A stretch of DNA of 64,000 nt from Neorhizobium vignae. GTDB lineage: Bacteria; Pseudomonadota; Alphaproteobacteria; Rhizobiales; Rhizobiaceae. Below the pieces are notes generated by a model. It did no database searches and was not told the DNA's origin. It worked only from the letters and a program-made list of their open reading frames with translations. The position numbers and the translations under genes are program-made. The stretch spans positions 1 to 64,000 of the forward strand of contig NZ_JNNU01000009.1 of the NCBI RefSeq assembly GCF_000732195.1, given 5' to 3'. Of the stretch, positions 9,390 to 17,539 are shown in pieces. Within the stretch, counting starts at the first letter, position 1. Every line of letters starts with the position of its first letter.

Positions 9390-10229
9390 TCAGACGAAGC
9401 AGAAGCGCAGGCCGTATTCGACGCTTTCGCCGGGTTTGACGAAGCCGAGTTCTCCGTTTGCCAACAATTCCTGACGGCTTGCCAGGCGATGTGAAACCGG
9501 CTCTATCCCAAGCACATGCGCCGGCGCCTTCTGGTTGCGCCAGACCTGCAGATGCGCAAGCGTATCGGTCCTGAACTTCACCTTCAGCGTCAGTCCGCCG
9601 ATCGCTGCGATCGGACCGAGGGCAATTTCGGCCCACGGCTCGCCCTCGACGGCCGCCGGGACGCAGAATATGCCGCCGGTCTCGCCTCCAAAGGTCCAGG
9701 GGAATCCCCCGTTGTCGAGCATCGCGCCACTCAGCCGGACCCGATCGTCGAACAGCCAGGCGCCGATATTCATGTGGTACATATGCACCCGGGCGAACGG
9801 CTTCGACCCGGTATTGGTGACCTTGTCCGACAGGCTCACCTCGCCCGTCGCCCCGTCGATCCGCCAGTGGCGTTCGAGGAGGGCCGTCTCGCCGGTCGCA
9901 AGGGTCAGCGGCACGCGGGCACGGCACTCCGCATCCGGCCCCTGCGCATCCCAGAACAGGATTTCAGCGGGGTGGGACGAGAAGGATCCGTGCAGCGGAT
10001 ATTTCCGGCCGTCAGAGGCGCCTTCGATCGCCTCCGGGTGACGGATATGGTCCGGCCCGCAGGTAAAGAGAAAGCCTTCGAGCGAGTGATCGATTCGCGG
10101 ATCCCCGTCGTCTGGAATGGCTCGGCCCGGAGCAAGGTCCACATCGCCCACAAAACAGCCTCCGATATCGAGAACGGAGCTCTCGTCGAGGAAAATCCTC
10201 GGTCCGTTAGCGGCGGAAAAAGCCTTCAT
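9390..10229 (-). CDS. DUF4432 family protein (aldose 1-epimerase/mutarotase-like fold)
   Basis: 279 residues, predicted beta-supersandwich sugar-mutarotase fold. YPLHGSFSSHPAEI (about 86-99) corresponds to the conserved HG...S..PAE segment of DUF4432; HMYHMNIGAW and GIEPVSHR follow. Catalytic activity on a sugar is likely, but the substrate is not known. Two ATGs (10235, 10229) and a GTG (10244) are in frame. I prefer 10229 because AAGGGA lies about 6 nt before it. It is divergent from the L,D-transpeptidase gene across 193 nt. Confidence 0.75.
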   Translation of the reverse strand: MKAFSAANGPRIFLDESSVLDIGGCFVGDVDLAPGRAIPDDGDPRIDHSLEGFLFTCGPDHIRHPEAIEGASDGRKYPLHGSFSSHPAEILFWDAQGPDAECRARVPLTLATGETALLERHWRIDGATGEVSLSDKVTNTGSKPFARVHMYHMNIGAWLFDDRVRLSGAMLDNGGFPWTFGGETGGIFCVPAAVEGEPWAEIALGPIAAIGGLTLKVKFRTDTLAHLQVWRNQKAPAHVLGIEPVSHRLASRQELLANGELGFVKPGESVEYGLRFCFV

Positions 10230-10422
10230 AATCATTCCCTTCACGGTTTCGTCAAAACTTCTAACCGATCGTGACGTGAATTTAACGGTGTGTTCATGAC
10301 GAATTCACTTTTTCCACACTACGGTCAAATTTAACTTGTCTGTGGCGACAGGCGAACGGGCGGGAACCAATGTCCGAATTCCCGATTACGTTTAAGTAGG
10401 AAACAAGGAAGTCGGTGACATC

Positions 10423-11814
10423 GTGAAGCGGCTATTTTTTGCATGCGCAAGTCTGGTGATCTTGACCGCGGCACAGGGAATTCCCTCCGCCGAGGCGCAG
10501 AACCGTTACGGCCGCTACCCCTCGGAAACAATGCTCGTCGCTCCTGACGGCTCGATCCTCGACTACGTACCCGACCGCGGCGATGTCATCATCAGCCGCG
10601 ACGGCATGGGGCGCCGCGTCCTCATCGACCATTTCGGCAATGTCGTCGCGACCGAGGTGCGCGGGGAAACCTATCGCCCCAGCCGGGCGCAGGAATATCC
10701 ACCGGCGCCCGGCGGTTACCGGTCGCTGCGTGACACGGGCGGTTACCAGCAGGGTGCAGGCGGTTATCGCGACTACCGCGAATACCGGCCGGGTGAACCC
10801 GGCGCGATCACCGGCGGCATCCCGGGACAGGGACCCGTAACCCGCATGCCGCTCGACGAGGGCCTCCCCGACGCTGATCTGGGCTATCCGCAAGAGGCCT
10901 CGATCGAACCGGACCAGCGGCCGGCGGAAACGCTTCTGCCGCAGAAGCCGATCATCACCGTCACCAAGAAACCGCAGGCGGAGATCGCGGCCCTTCAGGT
11001 CTTTCTCGATCGCGAAGGCATCTCGCCCGGCGTCATCGACGGCCATCTCGGCGACAACGTCAACAAGGCGATCGCCGCCTGGCAGGAAATGACCGGCGAG
11101 ACGCTCGATCCCAACAATTCCGAAGACATCATGCAGCGGCTGACCTATTCGGGCGGCCTGCCGATCGTCGACTACACGATCACCCCGGCCGACGCCGCCG
11201 GTCCCTACGTCGCGTCGATCCCGGAAGACTATGCCCACAAGTCGCAGCTGCCGGCCATGTCCTATACATCCGTGACGGAAAAGCTCGCCGAGCAGTTCCA
11301 CATGGACGAGAACTATCTGAAGGCGCTCAATCCCGGCGTCGATTTCACCATCCCCGGCTCGACCATCAAGGTCATCAATCCCGGCCAGCCGAAGGCTGGT
11401 CAGGTCACCCGCATTCTCGCCGACAAAGCCAGGAAGCAAGTCTTCGCTTACGGCGCAGACGGGCGCCTGATCTCCGCCTATCCGGCCACCATCGGCTCGA
11501 CCGATACGCCTTCACCGACCGGAACCCATACGGTCGAACGCATAGCGCTCGATCCCGGTTACACCTACAATCCGAAGATCAATTTCAAGCAGGGCAACAA
11601 CGACCAGATCCTGCAGATCCCGCCGGGTCCGAACGGCCCGGTTGGTACGGTCTGGATTGCGCTCTCGAAGCCCACCTACGGCATCCACGGCACGCCGGAA
11701 CCCTCCAAGATCGGCAAGACCAACAGCCATGGCTGCATCCGCCTGACCAACTGGGATGCAAGGGAACTCGCCAAGATGGTCAAGCCCGGCACGACGGTCG
11801 AGTTCACCGAGTAA
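10423..11814 (+). CDS. Exported L,D-transpeptidase (YkuD domain) with peptidoglycan-binding region
   Basis: Periplasmic enzyme that makes 3-3 peptide cross-links or attaches proteins to peptidoglycan. 463 residues from a GTG start. The signal peptide ends near A25 (SAEA). A Gly/Tyr-rich low-complexity segment follows (about 85-130), then a peptidoglycan-binding-like helix bundle (about 185-240) and a LysM-like stretch (about 285-325). The YkuD domain ends in IHGTPEPSKIG and NSHGCIRLTN, with catalytic C438. Related two-part LDTs are common in Rhizobiales, which cross-link walls mainly by 3-3 bonds. A strong terminator follows. Confidence 0.92.
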   Translation: MKRLFFACASLVILTAAQGIPSAEAQNRYGRYPSETMLVAPDGSILDYVPDRGDVIISRDGMGRRVLIDHFGNVVATEVRGETYRPSRAQEYPPAPGGYRSLRDTGGYQQGAGGYRDYREYRPGEPGAITGGIPGQGPVTRMPLDEGLPDADLGYPQEASIEPDQRPAETLLPQKPIITVTKKPQAEIAALQVFLDREGISPGVIDGHLGDNVNKAIAAWQEMTGETLDPNNSEDIMQRLTYSGGLPIVDYTITPADAAGPYVASIPEDYAHKSQLPAMSYTSVTEKLAEQFHMDENYLKALNPGVDFTIPGSTIKVINPGQPKAGQVTRILADKARKQVFAYGADGRLISAYPATIGSTDTPSPTGTHTVERIALDPGYTYNPKINFKQGNNDQILQIPPGPNGPVGTVWIALSKPTYGIHGTPEPSKIGKTNSHGCIRLTNWDARELAKMVKPGTTVEFTE

Positions 11815-11834
11815 GATCCCGGAACAACACATCA

Positions 11835-11864
11835 GCCGTCGGCACCCGCTGCCGACGGCTTTTT
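11835..11864 (+). terminator. Rho-independent terminator after the L,D-transpeptidase gene
   Basis: A 10-bp perfect stem (GCCGTCGGCA/TGCCGACGGC) with a 5-nt loop and a TTTTT tail. Confidence 0.9.
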
Positions 11865-11940
11865 GTTGCCTGACAATCTGGCTTCGGGCAAAAGAGGTCC
11901 TGGTTTTTTCCGAAAGACATGTGCATCGGCGGTGGATGGA

Positions 11941-12543
11941 ATGGATTTCCCAACGAGACTGAAAGGCGCGCTGTCTCTCCTCCTCGGACGCGGGGACGAC
12001 GGAACTGTCTGCTCCTTTTGCGGCGAGAACCGCCGCGCTGTCGAGGTGATCATCGCCGGTCCGGCAGCCACGGCGATCTGCAATCGGTGCATATTCGTCT
12101 GCAACCAGGTCATGCTTGAAAATTCCGGCCCGCCAGGTTTCCGTCGCCATGCCGAAAAAGGTCATGAGACGTCGATCGCAATACCGCTCGCCCATGACGA
12201 AGTCCTGTTGGGCGCTCCCGAACGTATCGCGCTCGAGCAAATGCTGCACGCCCTCGTCGGCTCGCTTCCGCAAAGCAGACTGATCGGCTGGAGTTATATG
12301 CACTCGGAGGATCGGTTCGACCTGCTGACGATCGAGATCCTGACCACATCCGGAATGCAGCCGAATGAAATCAGCAGCCTCGCCCAGCAGAACTGGCGTC
12401 AGATGCGCGACCGTTTCGTCGCCGCGCGCAATGTCCCGGCCAATCGGGAAGAGCCCGACCTCATCGCGATTGGAGCCGCAGCCACCCAGGCGGCCGGTGC
12501 ATATGCAAAGGCGGTCGGCTCTCTCGAACCGACCGCCTACTAG
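11941..12543 (+). CDS. Short protein with N-terminal ClpX-type C4 zinc finger
   Basis: 200 residues. The N-terminal part matches the ClpX zinc-binding domain, with C24-x2-C27 and C47-x2-C50 and the typical CSFCGENRRAVEVIIAGP and ICNRCIFVC context. The AAA+ ATPase of ClpX is absent. The remaining 140 residues have no recognised domain and a few amphipathic helices. In ClpX this domain binds SspB-type adaptors and substrates, so an adaptor or regulator role is possible but is inference. The ATG follows GGTGGATGGA; the frame is open upstream into the terminator. The parA gene converges on it 32 nt away. Confidence 0.7.
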   Translation: MDFPTRLKGALSLLLGRGDDGTVCSFCGENRRAVEVIIAGPAATAICNRCIFVCNQVMLENSGPPGFRRHAEKGHETSIAIPLAHDEVLLGAPERIALEQMLHALVGSLPQSRLIGWSYMHSEDRFDLLTIEILTTSGMQPNEISSLAQQNWRQMRDRFVAARNVPANREEPDLIAIGAAATQAAGAYAKAVGSLEPTAY

Positions 12544-12575
12544 CAAATCCTGGGATCAATAGAACTCGGCCTGGA

Positions 12576-13292
12576 TCAGGCGGCGTAGCGTCCCAATCCG
12601 AAGAGGCGCGACGCGGCGGAGCGGGTGATCTTGACGGGCATGAGACGCATGACTTCCTGTGCGTAGGACCGGGCGTTTTCCTTTGCCTTGTCGATATTGC
12701 TGACCTTGGCTGGATCAAGTGTGTGGAGCGTTCCGCCGGTCTCGAAGAGTTCCTTGAAGGCGATTCGTTCGCCGATCGGCGTATCGAGCACATGCACGCC
12801 GCGGGCAGCCAGAAGACCCTTGATGGTCAGCAGCGCCTTGGTCGTGACCATGGACGTCACCCGCGTCAGCACCACCGAATGCGGGATCACCAGGCCGGCC
12901 TTCTCCTTCATGTAGGACAGCAGGTCGAGGATCTGCGCCGCCCCCTTCGCGTCCATGGCCGAACCCTGGACGGGGATCATCACGTGATCGGAAAGGCCGA
13001 TCGCCGTGGTGACCAGCGCATCACGGGCGCCGGCCAGGTCAATGATGAAATAGTCGGTGCGCGATGCCATTTCCCGGAGATGACATTGCAGCGATGCGAG
13101 TGTGACTTCCGATACCACGTCGATGTTGCGCACCGCGCCGGAGGTCTCGAACCATTGGCTGATCCAGCGCTGCGGATCGGCATCGATGACGGTGACGCGA
13201 AAACCCTGATGGGCAAGTTCAGTCGCGAGCAGGAGCGCAGCGGTTGTTTTTCCGGCTCCACCCTTGGCATTGGCAAAGGAAATTACTGGCAT
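12576..13292 (-). CDS. Orphan ParA-family ATPase
   Basis: 238-residue ATPase of the ParA/MinD/VirC1 group. It has the deviant Walker A KGGAGKTT (about 10-17), VIDADPQR for Walker A', and a Walker B-like YFIIDLAGA. No ParB gene or parS cluster is near, so a role in chromosome segregation is unlikely; ParA orphans position varied cargo such as chemoreceptor arrays or conjugation complexes. The start [10 protein letters not shown] is the family N-terminus. CtrA-like half sites lie about 85-110 nt upstream. Confidence 0.85.
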   Translation of the reverse strand: MPVISFANAKGGAGKTTAALLLATELAHQGFRVTVIDADPQRWISQWFETSGAVRNIDVVSEVTLASLQCHLREMASRTDYFIIDLAGARDALVTTAIGLSDHVMIPVQGSAMDAKGAAQILDLLSYMKEKAGLVIPHSVVLTRVTSMVTTKALLTIKGLLAARGVHVLDTPIGERIAFKELFETGGTLHTLDPAKVSNIDKAKENARSYAQEVMRLMPVKITRSAASRLFGLGRYAA

Positions 13293-13375
13293 TTTCGGTC
13301 CTCGAACAAGTCTTGAGCCACATCGCTCACGAGGACACCGGGAAGCATGGTGTCATGGGCACATCCTTTCCAAAC

Positions 13376-13403
13376 ATGGTTAACGAATTGCAAATTTAAC
13401 CAC
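13376..13403 (-). promoter_or_regulatory. Candidate paired CtrA half sites upstream of parA
   Basis: ATGGTTAA (exact reverse of the CtrA half-site consensus TTAACCAT) and TTAACCAC form an inverted pair 12 nt apart in an AT-rich patch. The classical TTAA-N7-TTAA spacing is not met, so this is tentative. Confidence 0.35.
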
Positions 13404-13450
13404 CATTAATATCACTCAGGAGATTTAGCTTTTGGCTCTAAAACGCGGAA

Positions 13451-13478
13451 AAGCCCGGAGGTTTCGGCCTCCGGGCTT
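13451..13478 (-). terminator. Terminator of the gamma-glutamyl/ADH cluster
   Basis: An 11-bp stem (AAGCCCGGAGG/CCTCCGGGCTT, 6-nt loop) located 34 nt past the alcohol dehydrogenase stop. Read leftwards it ends in TTTT. Confidence 0.85.
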
Positions 13479-13511
13479 CGTTGAAGACGGTTTTGCAACT
13501 GTACGGAAGTC

Positions 13512-14657
13512 TTAAAAGCAGTCGAGGAAAAGCGCCTTTGTGTTCTCCATCGTCATGGTGACCGGGTTGCCGCCGCAGCTCGGGTCCTCCATCGCCATAG
13601 CCGTGAGCTCATCGATTCGGTCCGGCTTGATTCCCATGGCCGTGAGATTGTCTGGCACGCCGAGTTCCGAGCGCAGCGACAGCACGTATTCGTAGAACCC
13701 GTCGAAGCCGCCGGCGATGCCAAGATAGGCAGCGGCACGGGCGATCTTATCCTCGATCGCCGGACGGTTGAAGCGCAGCACCGGCGGCATGACGACCGCG
13801 TTGGTCATGCCGTGATGGGTGTTGTAGACCGCCCCGATGGGATGCGACAGCGAATGGATGGCGCCGAGCCCCTTCTGGAAGGCGACGGCGCCCATGGCCG
13901 CGGCCGACATCATGTTGGTGCGGGCTTCTAGGTCGGCTCCGTCCTTGTAGGCGCGCGGCAGGAATTCCTTGACGAGCCGCATGCCTTCGAGCGCGATCCC
14001 GCCGGACATCGGATGGTAGAAGGGCGACGAATAGGCTTCCAGGCAATGGGCGAAGGCATCCATGCCGGTTCCGACGGTGATCACCTTGGGCATGCCCATG
14101 GTCAGTTCCGGATCGCAGATCACGACGCCCGGCAGCAGTTTCGGATGGAAGATGATCTTCTTCACATGGGTGACGGAATTGGTGAGCACCCCTGCCCGGC
14201 CGACTTCCGAACCGGTGCCGGCCGTGGTCGGCACGGCGACGATCGGCGCGATCCTGGCGGCATCGGCGCGGGTCCACCAGTCACCGATATCCTCGAAATC
14301 CCAGACCGGCCGCGTCTGGCCGGCCATGAAGGCGATCAGCTTGCCGAGATCGAGGCCCGAACCGCCGCCGAAGGCGACGACGCCGTCATGGCCACCGTCA
14401 TTGTAGGCCTTGATGCCGGCTTCGAGATTGTTCTCGTTCGGGTTCGGATCGACCTCGGCGAAGATCGCCCGGCCGAGACCCGCCTCTTCAAGCACGTCGA
14501 GCGCATGGCCGGTGATCGCCATCGAGGCCAGTCCCCGGTCGGTGACCAGAAGCGGTTTCTTGAGGCCGAGCGTCTTGCAGGCGTCCGCCAGTTCCTTGAT
14601 GCGTCCGCGGCCCAGCTTGACGGCGGTCGGATAGCTCCAGTTCGCGACGATATTCAT
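13512..14657 (-). CDS. Iron-containing alcohol dehydrogenase (group III)
   Basis: NAD(P)-dependent alcohol/aldehyde oxidoreductase of 381 residues. The cofactor loop GGGSGLDLGK is at about 97-106. The metal ligands are at the expected spacing: D200 and H204 in GTGMDAFAHCLEAY, H268 in GAIHSLSHP, and H282 in NTHHGM. It overlaps the upstream aldehyde dehydrogenase by 4 nt (ATGA), so the two are probably co-translated. An alcohol plus aldehyde dehydrogenase pair next to a glutamine-synthetase-like ligase suggests oxidation of a hydroxylated (amino-alcohol) substrate to an acid. Confidence 0.93.
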   Translation of the reverse strand: MNIVANWSYPTAVKLGRGRIKELADACKTLGLKKPLLVTDRGLASMAITGHALDVLEEAGLGRAIFAEVDPNPNENNLEAGIKAYNDGGHDGVVAFGGGSGLDLGKLIAFMAGQTRPVWDFEDIGDWWTRADAARIAPIVAVPTTAGTGSEVGRAGVLTNSVTHVKKIIFHPKLLPGVVICDPELTMGMPKVITVGTGMDAFAHCLEAYSSPFYHPMSGGIALEGMRLVKEFLPRAYKDGADLEARTNMMSAAAMGAVAFQKGLGAIHSLSHPIGAVYNTHHGMTNAVVMPPVLRFNRPAIEDKIARAAAYLGIAGGFDGFYEYVLSLRSELGVPDNLTAMGIKPDRIDELTAMAMEDPSCGGNPVTMTMENTKALFLDCF

Positions 14658-16039
14658 TTCGTGACCTTCTTGAGATGGTAGGATTTCGGGCGGGTCAGGT
14701 TGTGGAAGCCGAGCACGGAGAGCGAGCCGCCCCGCCCGGTTTCCTTGACACCGGTCCAGACCAGCGCCGGATCGAGATAGTCGGCGCGGTTCATGAACAC
14801 CGTGCCGGTTTCGAGCTGGCTGCCGATCCGGTTGGCGCGATCGACGTCCGGCGTCCAGAGCGACGCCGTCAACCCATAGCGGCTGTCGTTCATGTAGCCG
14901 ATCGCCTCGTCGTCACTCTTCACCTTCATGATGCCGACAGCCGGGCCGAACGTCTCTTCCCGCATGATCTCCATGGTGTGATCGACATCGACGAGCACCT
15001 GCGGCGCGAGATAGGCGCCGCCGTCATCGGCCGGGAAAAGCTTCGGATCGACGAGCGCCTTGGCACCGCTCGCCACGGCATCGGCGATCTGCTGGCGCAC
15101 CACCTTGGCGAACCGCTTGTTGGCCATCGGCCCAAGCGTCGTTTCCTTGTCGAGCGGATTGCCGAGCTTGTAGTTCGACACCCAGGCAACCGACTTCTCG
15201 ACGAAGGAATCGTAGAGCGATTCGTGCACGTAGATGCGCTCGATGCCGCAGCAGCACTGGCCGGAATTGTAGGTCGCACCATCCATCAGCGTATCGACGG
15301 CGGCATCCAGATCGGCATCCTCCATCACATAACCGGGGTCCTTGCCGCCGAGCTCGAGCCCTATGCCGGTAAACGTGCCGGCAGCGGCCCGCTCAATCGA
15401 CCGTCCGCCCTCGACGGAGCCCGTGAAGTTGATGAAGTTGAACAACCCTTCCGAAATCAGCTTGGCCGACGTCGCGTGGTCGAGGAAGATGTTCTGGAAG
15501 ACATCCTCCGGAACCCCGGCCTCGACGAAGGCGCGCACCATGCGCTCGCCAACGAGCAGCGTCTGCGAGGCGTGCTTGATGACCACCGTGTTGCCGGCCA
15601 TCAGCGCCGGCGCGACCGTGTTGATCGCCGTCATATAGGGATAGTTCCAGGGCGCTATGACAAACACCACGCCATGCGGCTCCCGTTCGATGCGGCGTTC
15701 GAACGTGGCGCTGTCCTCGACGCGCAAAGGTGCCAGTGCATCCGCCGCGATCGACGCCACATAGCTGGAACGCTCGTTGAACCCCTTGAACTCGCCGCCG
15801 TAACGCACCGGCCGGCCCATCATCCAGGCAAGCTCCGGCACCACCTCGTCGACCATCTCGTTGAGGCGCGCCACGCCTTTCAGCACGAGCTGGACACGCT
15901 CTTCGAGCGGCCGCTTCGCCCACGCCTTCTGTGCATGCCGAGCGCGGCCGACGGCCTCCGCCGCGACCTCGGGCGACATGGCCGGACGTTCGGCATAGAC
16001 CGAGCCGTCCACCGGCGAGATACATTGGATCATCGTCAT
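14654..16039 (-). CDS. NAD(P)-dependent aldehyde dehydrogenase
   Basis: 461 residues in the aldehyde dehydrogenase superfamily. VIAPWNYPY (about 128) is the cofactor-site motif. E229 in GLELGGKDP is the general base, and C263 in GQCCCG is the likely nucleophile. This GQCCCG variant and the short length recall succinate-semialdehyde/aminoaldehyde-type enzymes. I chose ATG 16039 because GGGA lies about 10 nt upstream; ATG 16054 has no ribosome-binding site. The glutamine-synthetase-like gene ends 43 nt upstream, and the alcohol dehydrogenase overlaps downstream. Confidence 0.92.
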   Translation of the reverse strand: MTMIQCISPVDGSVYAERPAMSPEVAAEAVGRARHAQKAWAKRPLEERVQLVLKGVARLNEMVDEVVPELAWMMGRPVRYGGEFKGFNERSSYVASIAADALAPLRVEDSATFERRIEREPHGVVFVIAPWNYPYMTAINTVAPALMAGNTVVIKHASQTLLVGERMVRAFVEAGVPEDVFQNIFLDHATSAKLISEGLFNFINFTGSVEGGRSIERAAAGTFTGIGLELGGKDPGYVMEDADLDAAVDTLMDGATYNSGQCCCGIERIYVHESLYDSFVEKSVAWVSNYKLGNPLDKETTLGPMANKRFAKVVRQQIADAVASGAKALVDPKLFPADDGGAYLAPQVLVDVDHTMEIMREETFGPAVGIMKVKSDDEAIGYMNDSRYGLTASLWTPDVDRANRIGSQLETGTVFMNRADYLDPALVWTGVKETGRGGSLSVLGFHNLTRPKSYHLKKVTK

Positions 16040-16081
16040 GATCGGTATTCCCATTGCGTTTTTGATGTGTATGGCGAGGTT

Positions 16082-17452
16082 CTACACCCTCTCGAAACCG
16101 CGTGCCACTTCCCAATCCGTCACGCGGCGGTCGTATTCCTCCTGCTCCCACTGGCCGGCCCGGACATAGTGGTCGATGACGTCGCTGCCGAAGGCGGAAC
16201 GCAGAAGTTCCGATCCGTTCATCAGATCGACCGCATCGCGCAACGTTTTCGGGATTTCGCGAATGCCCTTGCCGCCATAGGCATCGCCGACGAAGGCCGG
16301 TTCCAGCGCCATCTTCTTCTCGATGCCGTCAATTCCGGCAGCCATCAGCGCCGCCATGGCGAGATAGGGGTTGAGGTCGGAACCGCCGACGCGGCATTCG
16401 ATGCGGATCCCCTTGGTCGCCTCGCCGCAGAGGCGATAGCCGGCGGTGCGGTTGTCCTTCGACCAGACGGCTTTGGTCGGCGCGAACGTACCTGCCATGA
16501 AGCGCTTGTAGGAATTGATGTAGGGCGCCAGGAAGAAAGTGATCTCGCCCGCGTGGGCGAGCAGCCCGGCAATGTAGTGCCTCATCAGTTCCGACATGCC
16601 GTGCTCGCCGTCCTTGTCGAAGAACAGCGGGGTCTTGCCGTCGGCGCTCCACAGCGACTGGTGGATGTGCGACGAGCTGCCGGCAGCCGAGTAGTTCCAT
16701 TTGGCGAGGAAGGTGATCGCCTTGCCCTTGCCCCAGGCGATCTCCTTGCACGCATTCTTGATGATCACGTGCCGGTCGGCCATGGTCAGCGCGTCGGCGT
16801 AACGGACGTTGATTTCCTCCTGGCCGGCCGAAGCCTCGCCCTTGGAATTCTCGACCGGAATGCCGGCCCCCTGCAGCCCGGTACGGATCGCCCGCATGAC
16901 CTCCTCTTCCTTGGTGGTCTGGAAGATGTGGTAGTCCTCGTTATAGCCGCTGGCGAGCCTGAGATTGCGGTAGCCGCTTTCGCGGGCCTGGTCGTAGGTC
17001 TGGTCGAACAGGAAAAATTCGAGTTCTGTCGCCATGAAGGCGGACATGCCCATGTCCGCGAGCCGCTGAACTTGCCTCTTCAGGATGGCGCGCGGCGAAT
17101 GCGGCACCTCTTCATGGGTGTGATGGTCGAGCACGTCGCAGAGCACCAGCGCCGTGCCTTCGAGCCAGGGCAGCTTCCTGAGCGTCGCAAGATCCGGCTT
17201 CATCGTATAGTCGCCGTAGCCCTGTTCCCAGCTGGTCGCCTTGTAGCCGGAGATGGTTTCCATCTCGATATCGGTGGCGAGCAGGTAGTTGCAGCTATGG
17301 GTTTCCTTGTAGGCGCTCTCGACGAAATATTCCGCCTGGAACCGCTTGCCCATCAGGCGGCCCTGCATGTCCACCTGGGCGGCGATGATCGTATCGATAC
17401 GGCCGTCGGCGACATCGCGTTTCAGATCGTCGAAGGAGTAAATCGGGGTCAT
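16082..17452 (-). CDS. Glutamine-synthetase-family ligase (PuuA / gamma-glutamylamide synthetase-like)
   Basis: ATP-dependent ligase of 456 residues in the GS-I fold. The beta-Grasp N-domain (about 15-110) is followed by the catalytic domain with ATELEFFLFD, GEASAGQEEINVRY (glutamate/metal site), GSSSHIHQSLW and NRTAGYR/RIECRVGGSDLNPYLA. The substitutions around the ammonia site and the gene context fit the PuuA/IpuC/GlnT group, which joins glutamate to an amine instead of ammonia. It lies between an amino-acid/amine permease and aldehyde and alcohol dehydrogenases, so it probably activates an imported amine as the gamma-glutamyl amide. It is not the housekeeping glnA. Confidence 0.88.
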   Translation of the reverse strand: MTPIYSFDDLKRDVADGRIDTIIAAQVDMQGRLMGKRFQAEYFVESAYKETHSCNYLLATDIEMETISGYKATSWEQGYGDYTMKPDLATLRKLPWLEGTALVLCDVLDHHTHEEVPHSPRAILKRQVQRLADMGMSAFMATELEFFLFDQTYDQARESGYRNLRLASGYNEDYHIFQTTKEEEVMRAIRTGLQGAGIPVENSKGEASAGQEEINVRYADALTMADRHVIIKNACKEIAWGKGKAITFLAKWNYSAAGSSSHIHQSLWSADGKTPLFFDKDGEHGMSELMRHYIAGLLAHAGEITFFLAPYINSYKRFMAGTFAPTKAVWSKDNRTAGYRLCGEATKGIRIECRVGGSDLNPYLAMAALMAAGIDGIEKKMALEPAFVGDAYGGKGIREIPKTLRDAVDLMNGSELLRSAFGSDVIDHYVRAGQWEQEEYDRRVTDWEVARGFERV

Positions 17453-17479
17453 GCCTCACATCCGTTTCAAAAGGGTGAA

Positions 17480-17508
17480 CCGCCACAACCTCTCGAGTGT
17501 CGTGGCGG
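17480..17508 (-). promoter_or_regulatory. Intercistronic hairpin between permease and ligase genes
   Basis: A 10-bp stem (CCGCCACAAC with GTCGTGGCGG, one G-U-type mismatch) with a 9-nt loop and no T-tract directly after it. It may stabilise or attenuate the transcript. Confidence 0.35.
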
Positions 17509-17539
17509 CGGGATCATTGGGGCGTTAAGCCCGTCGCGC

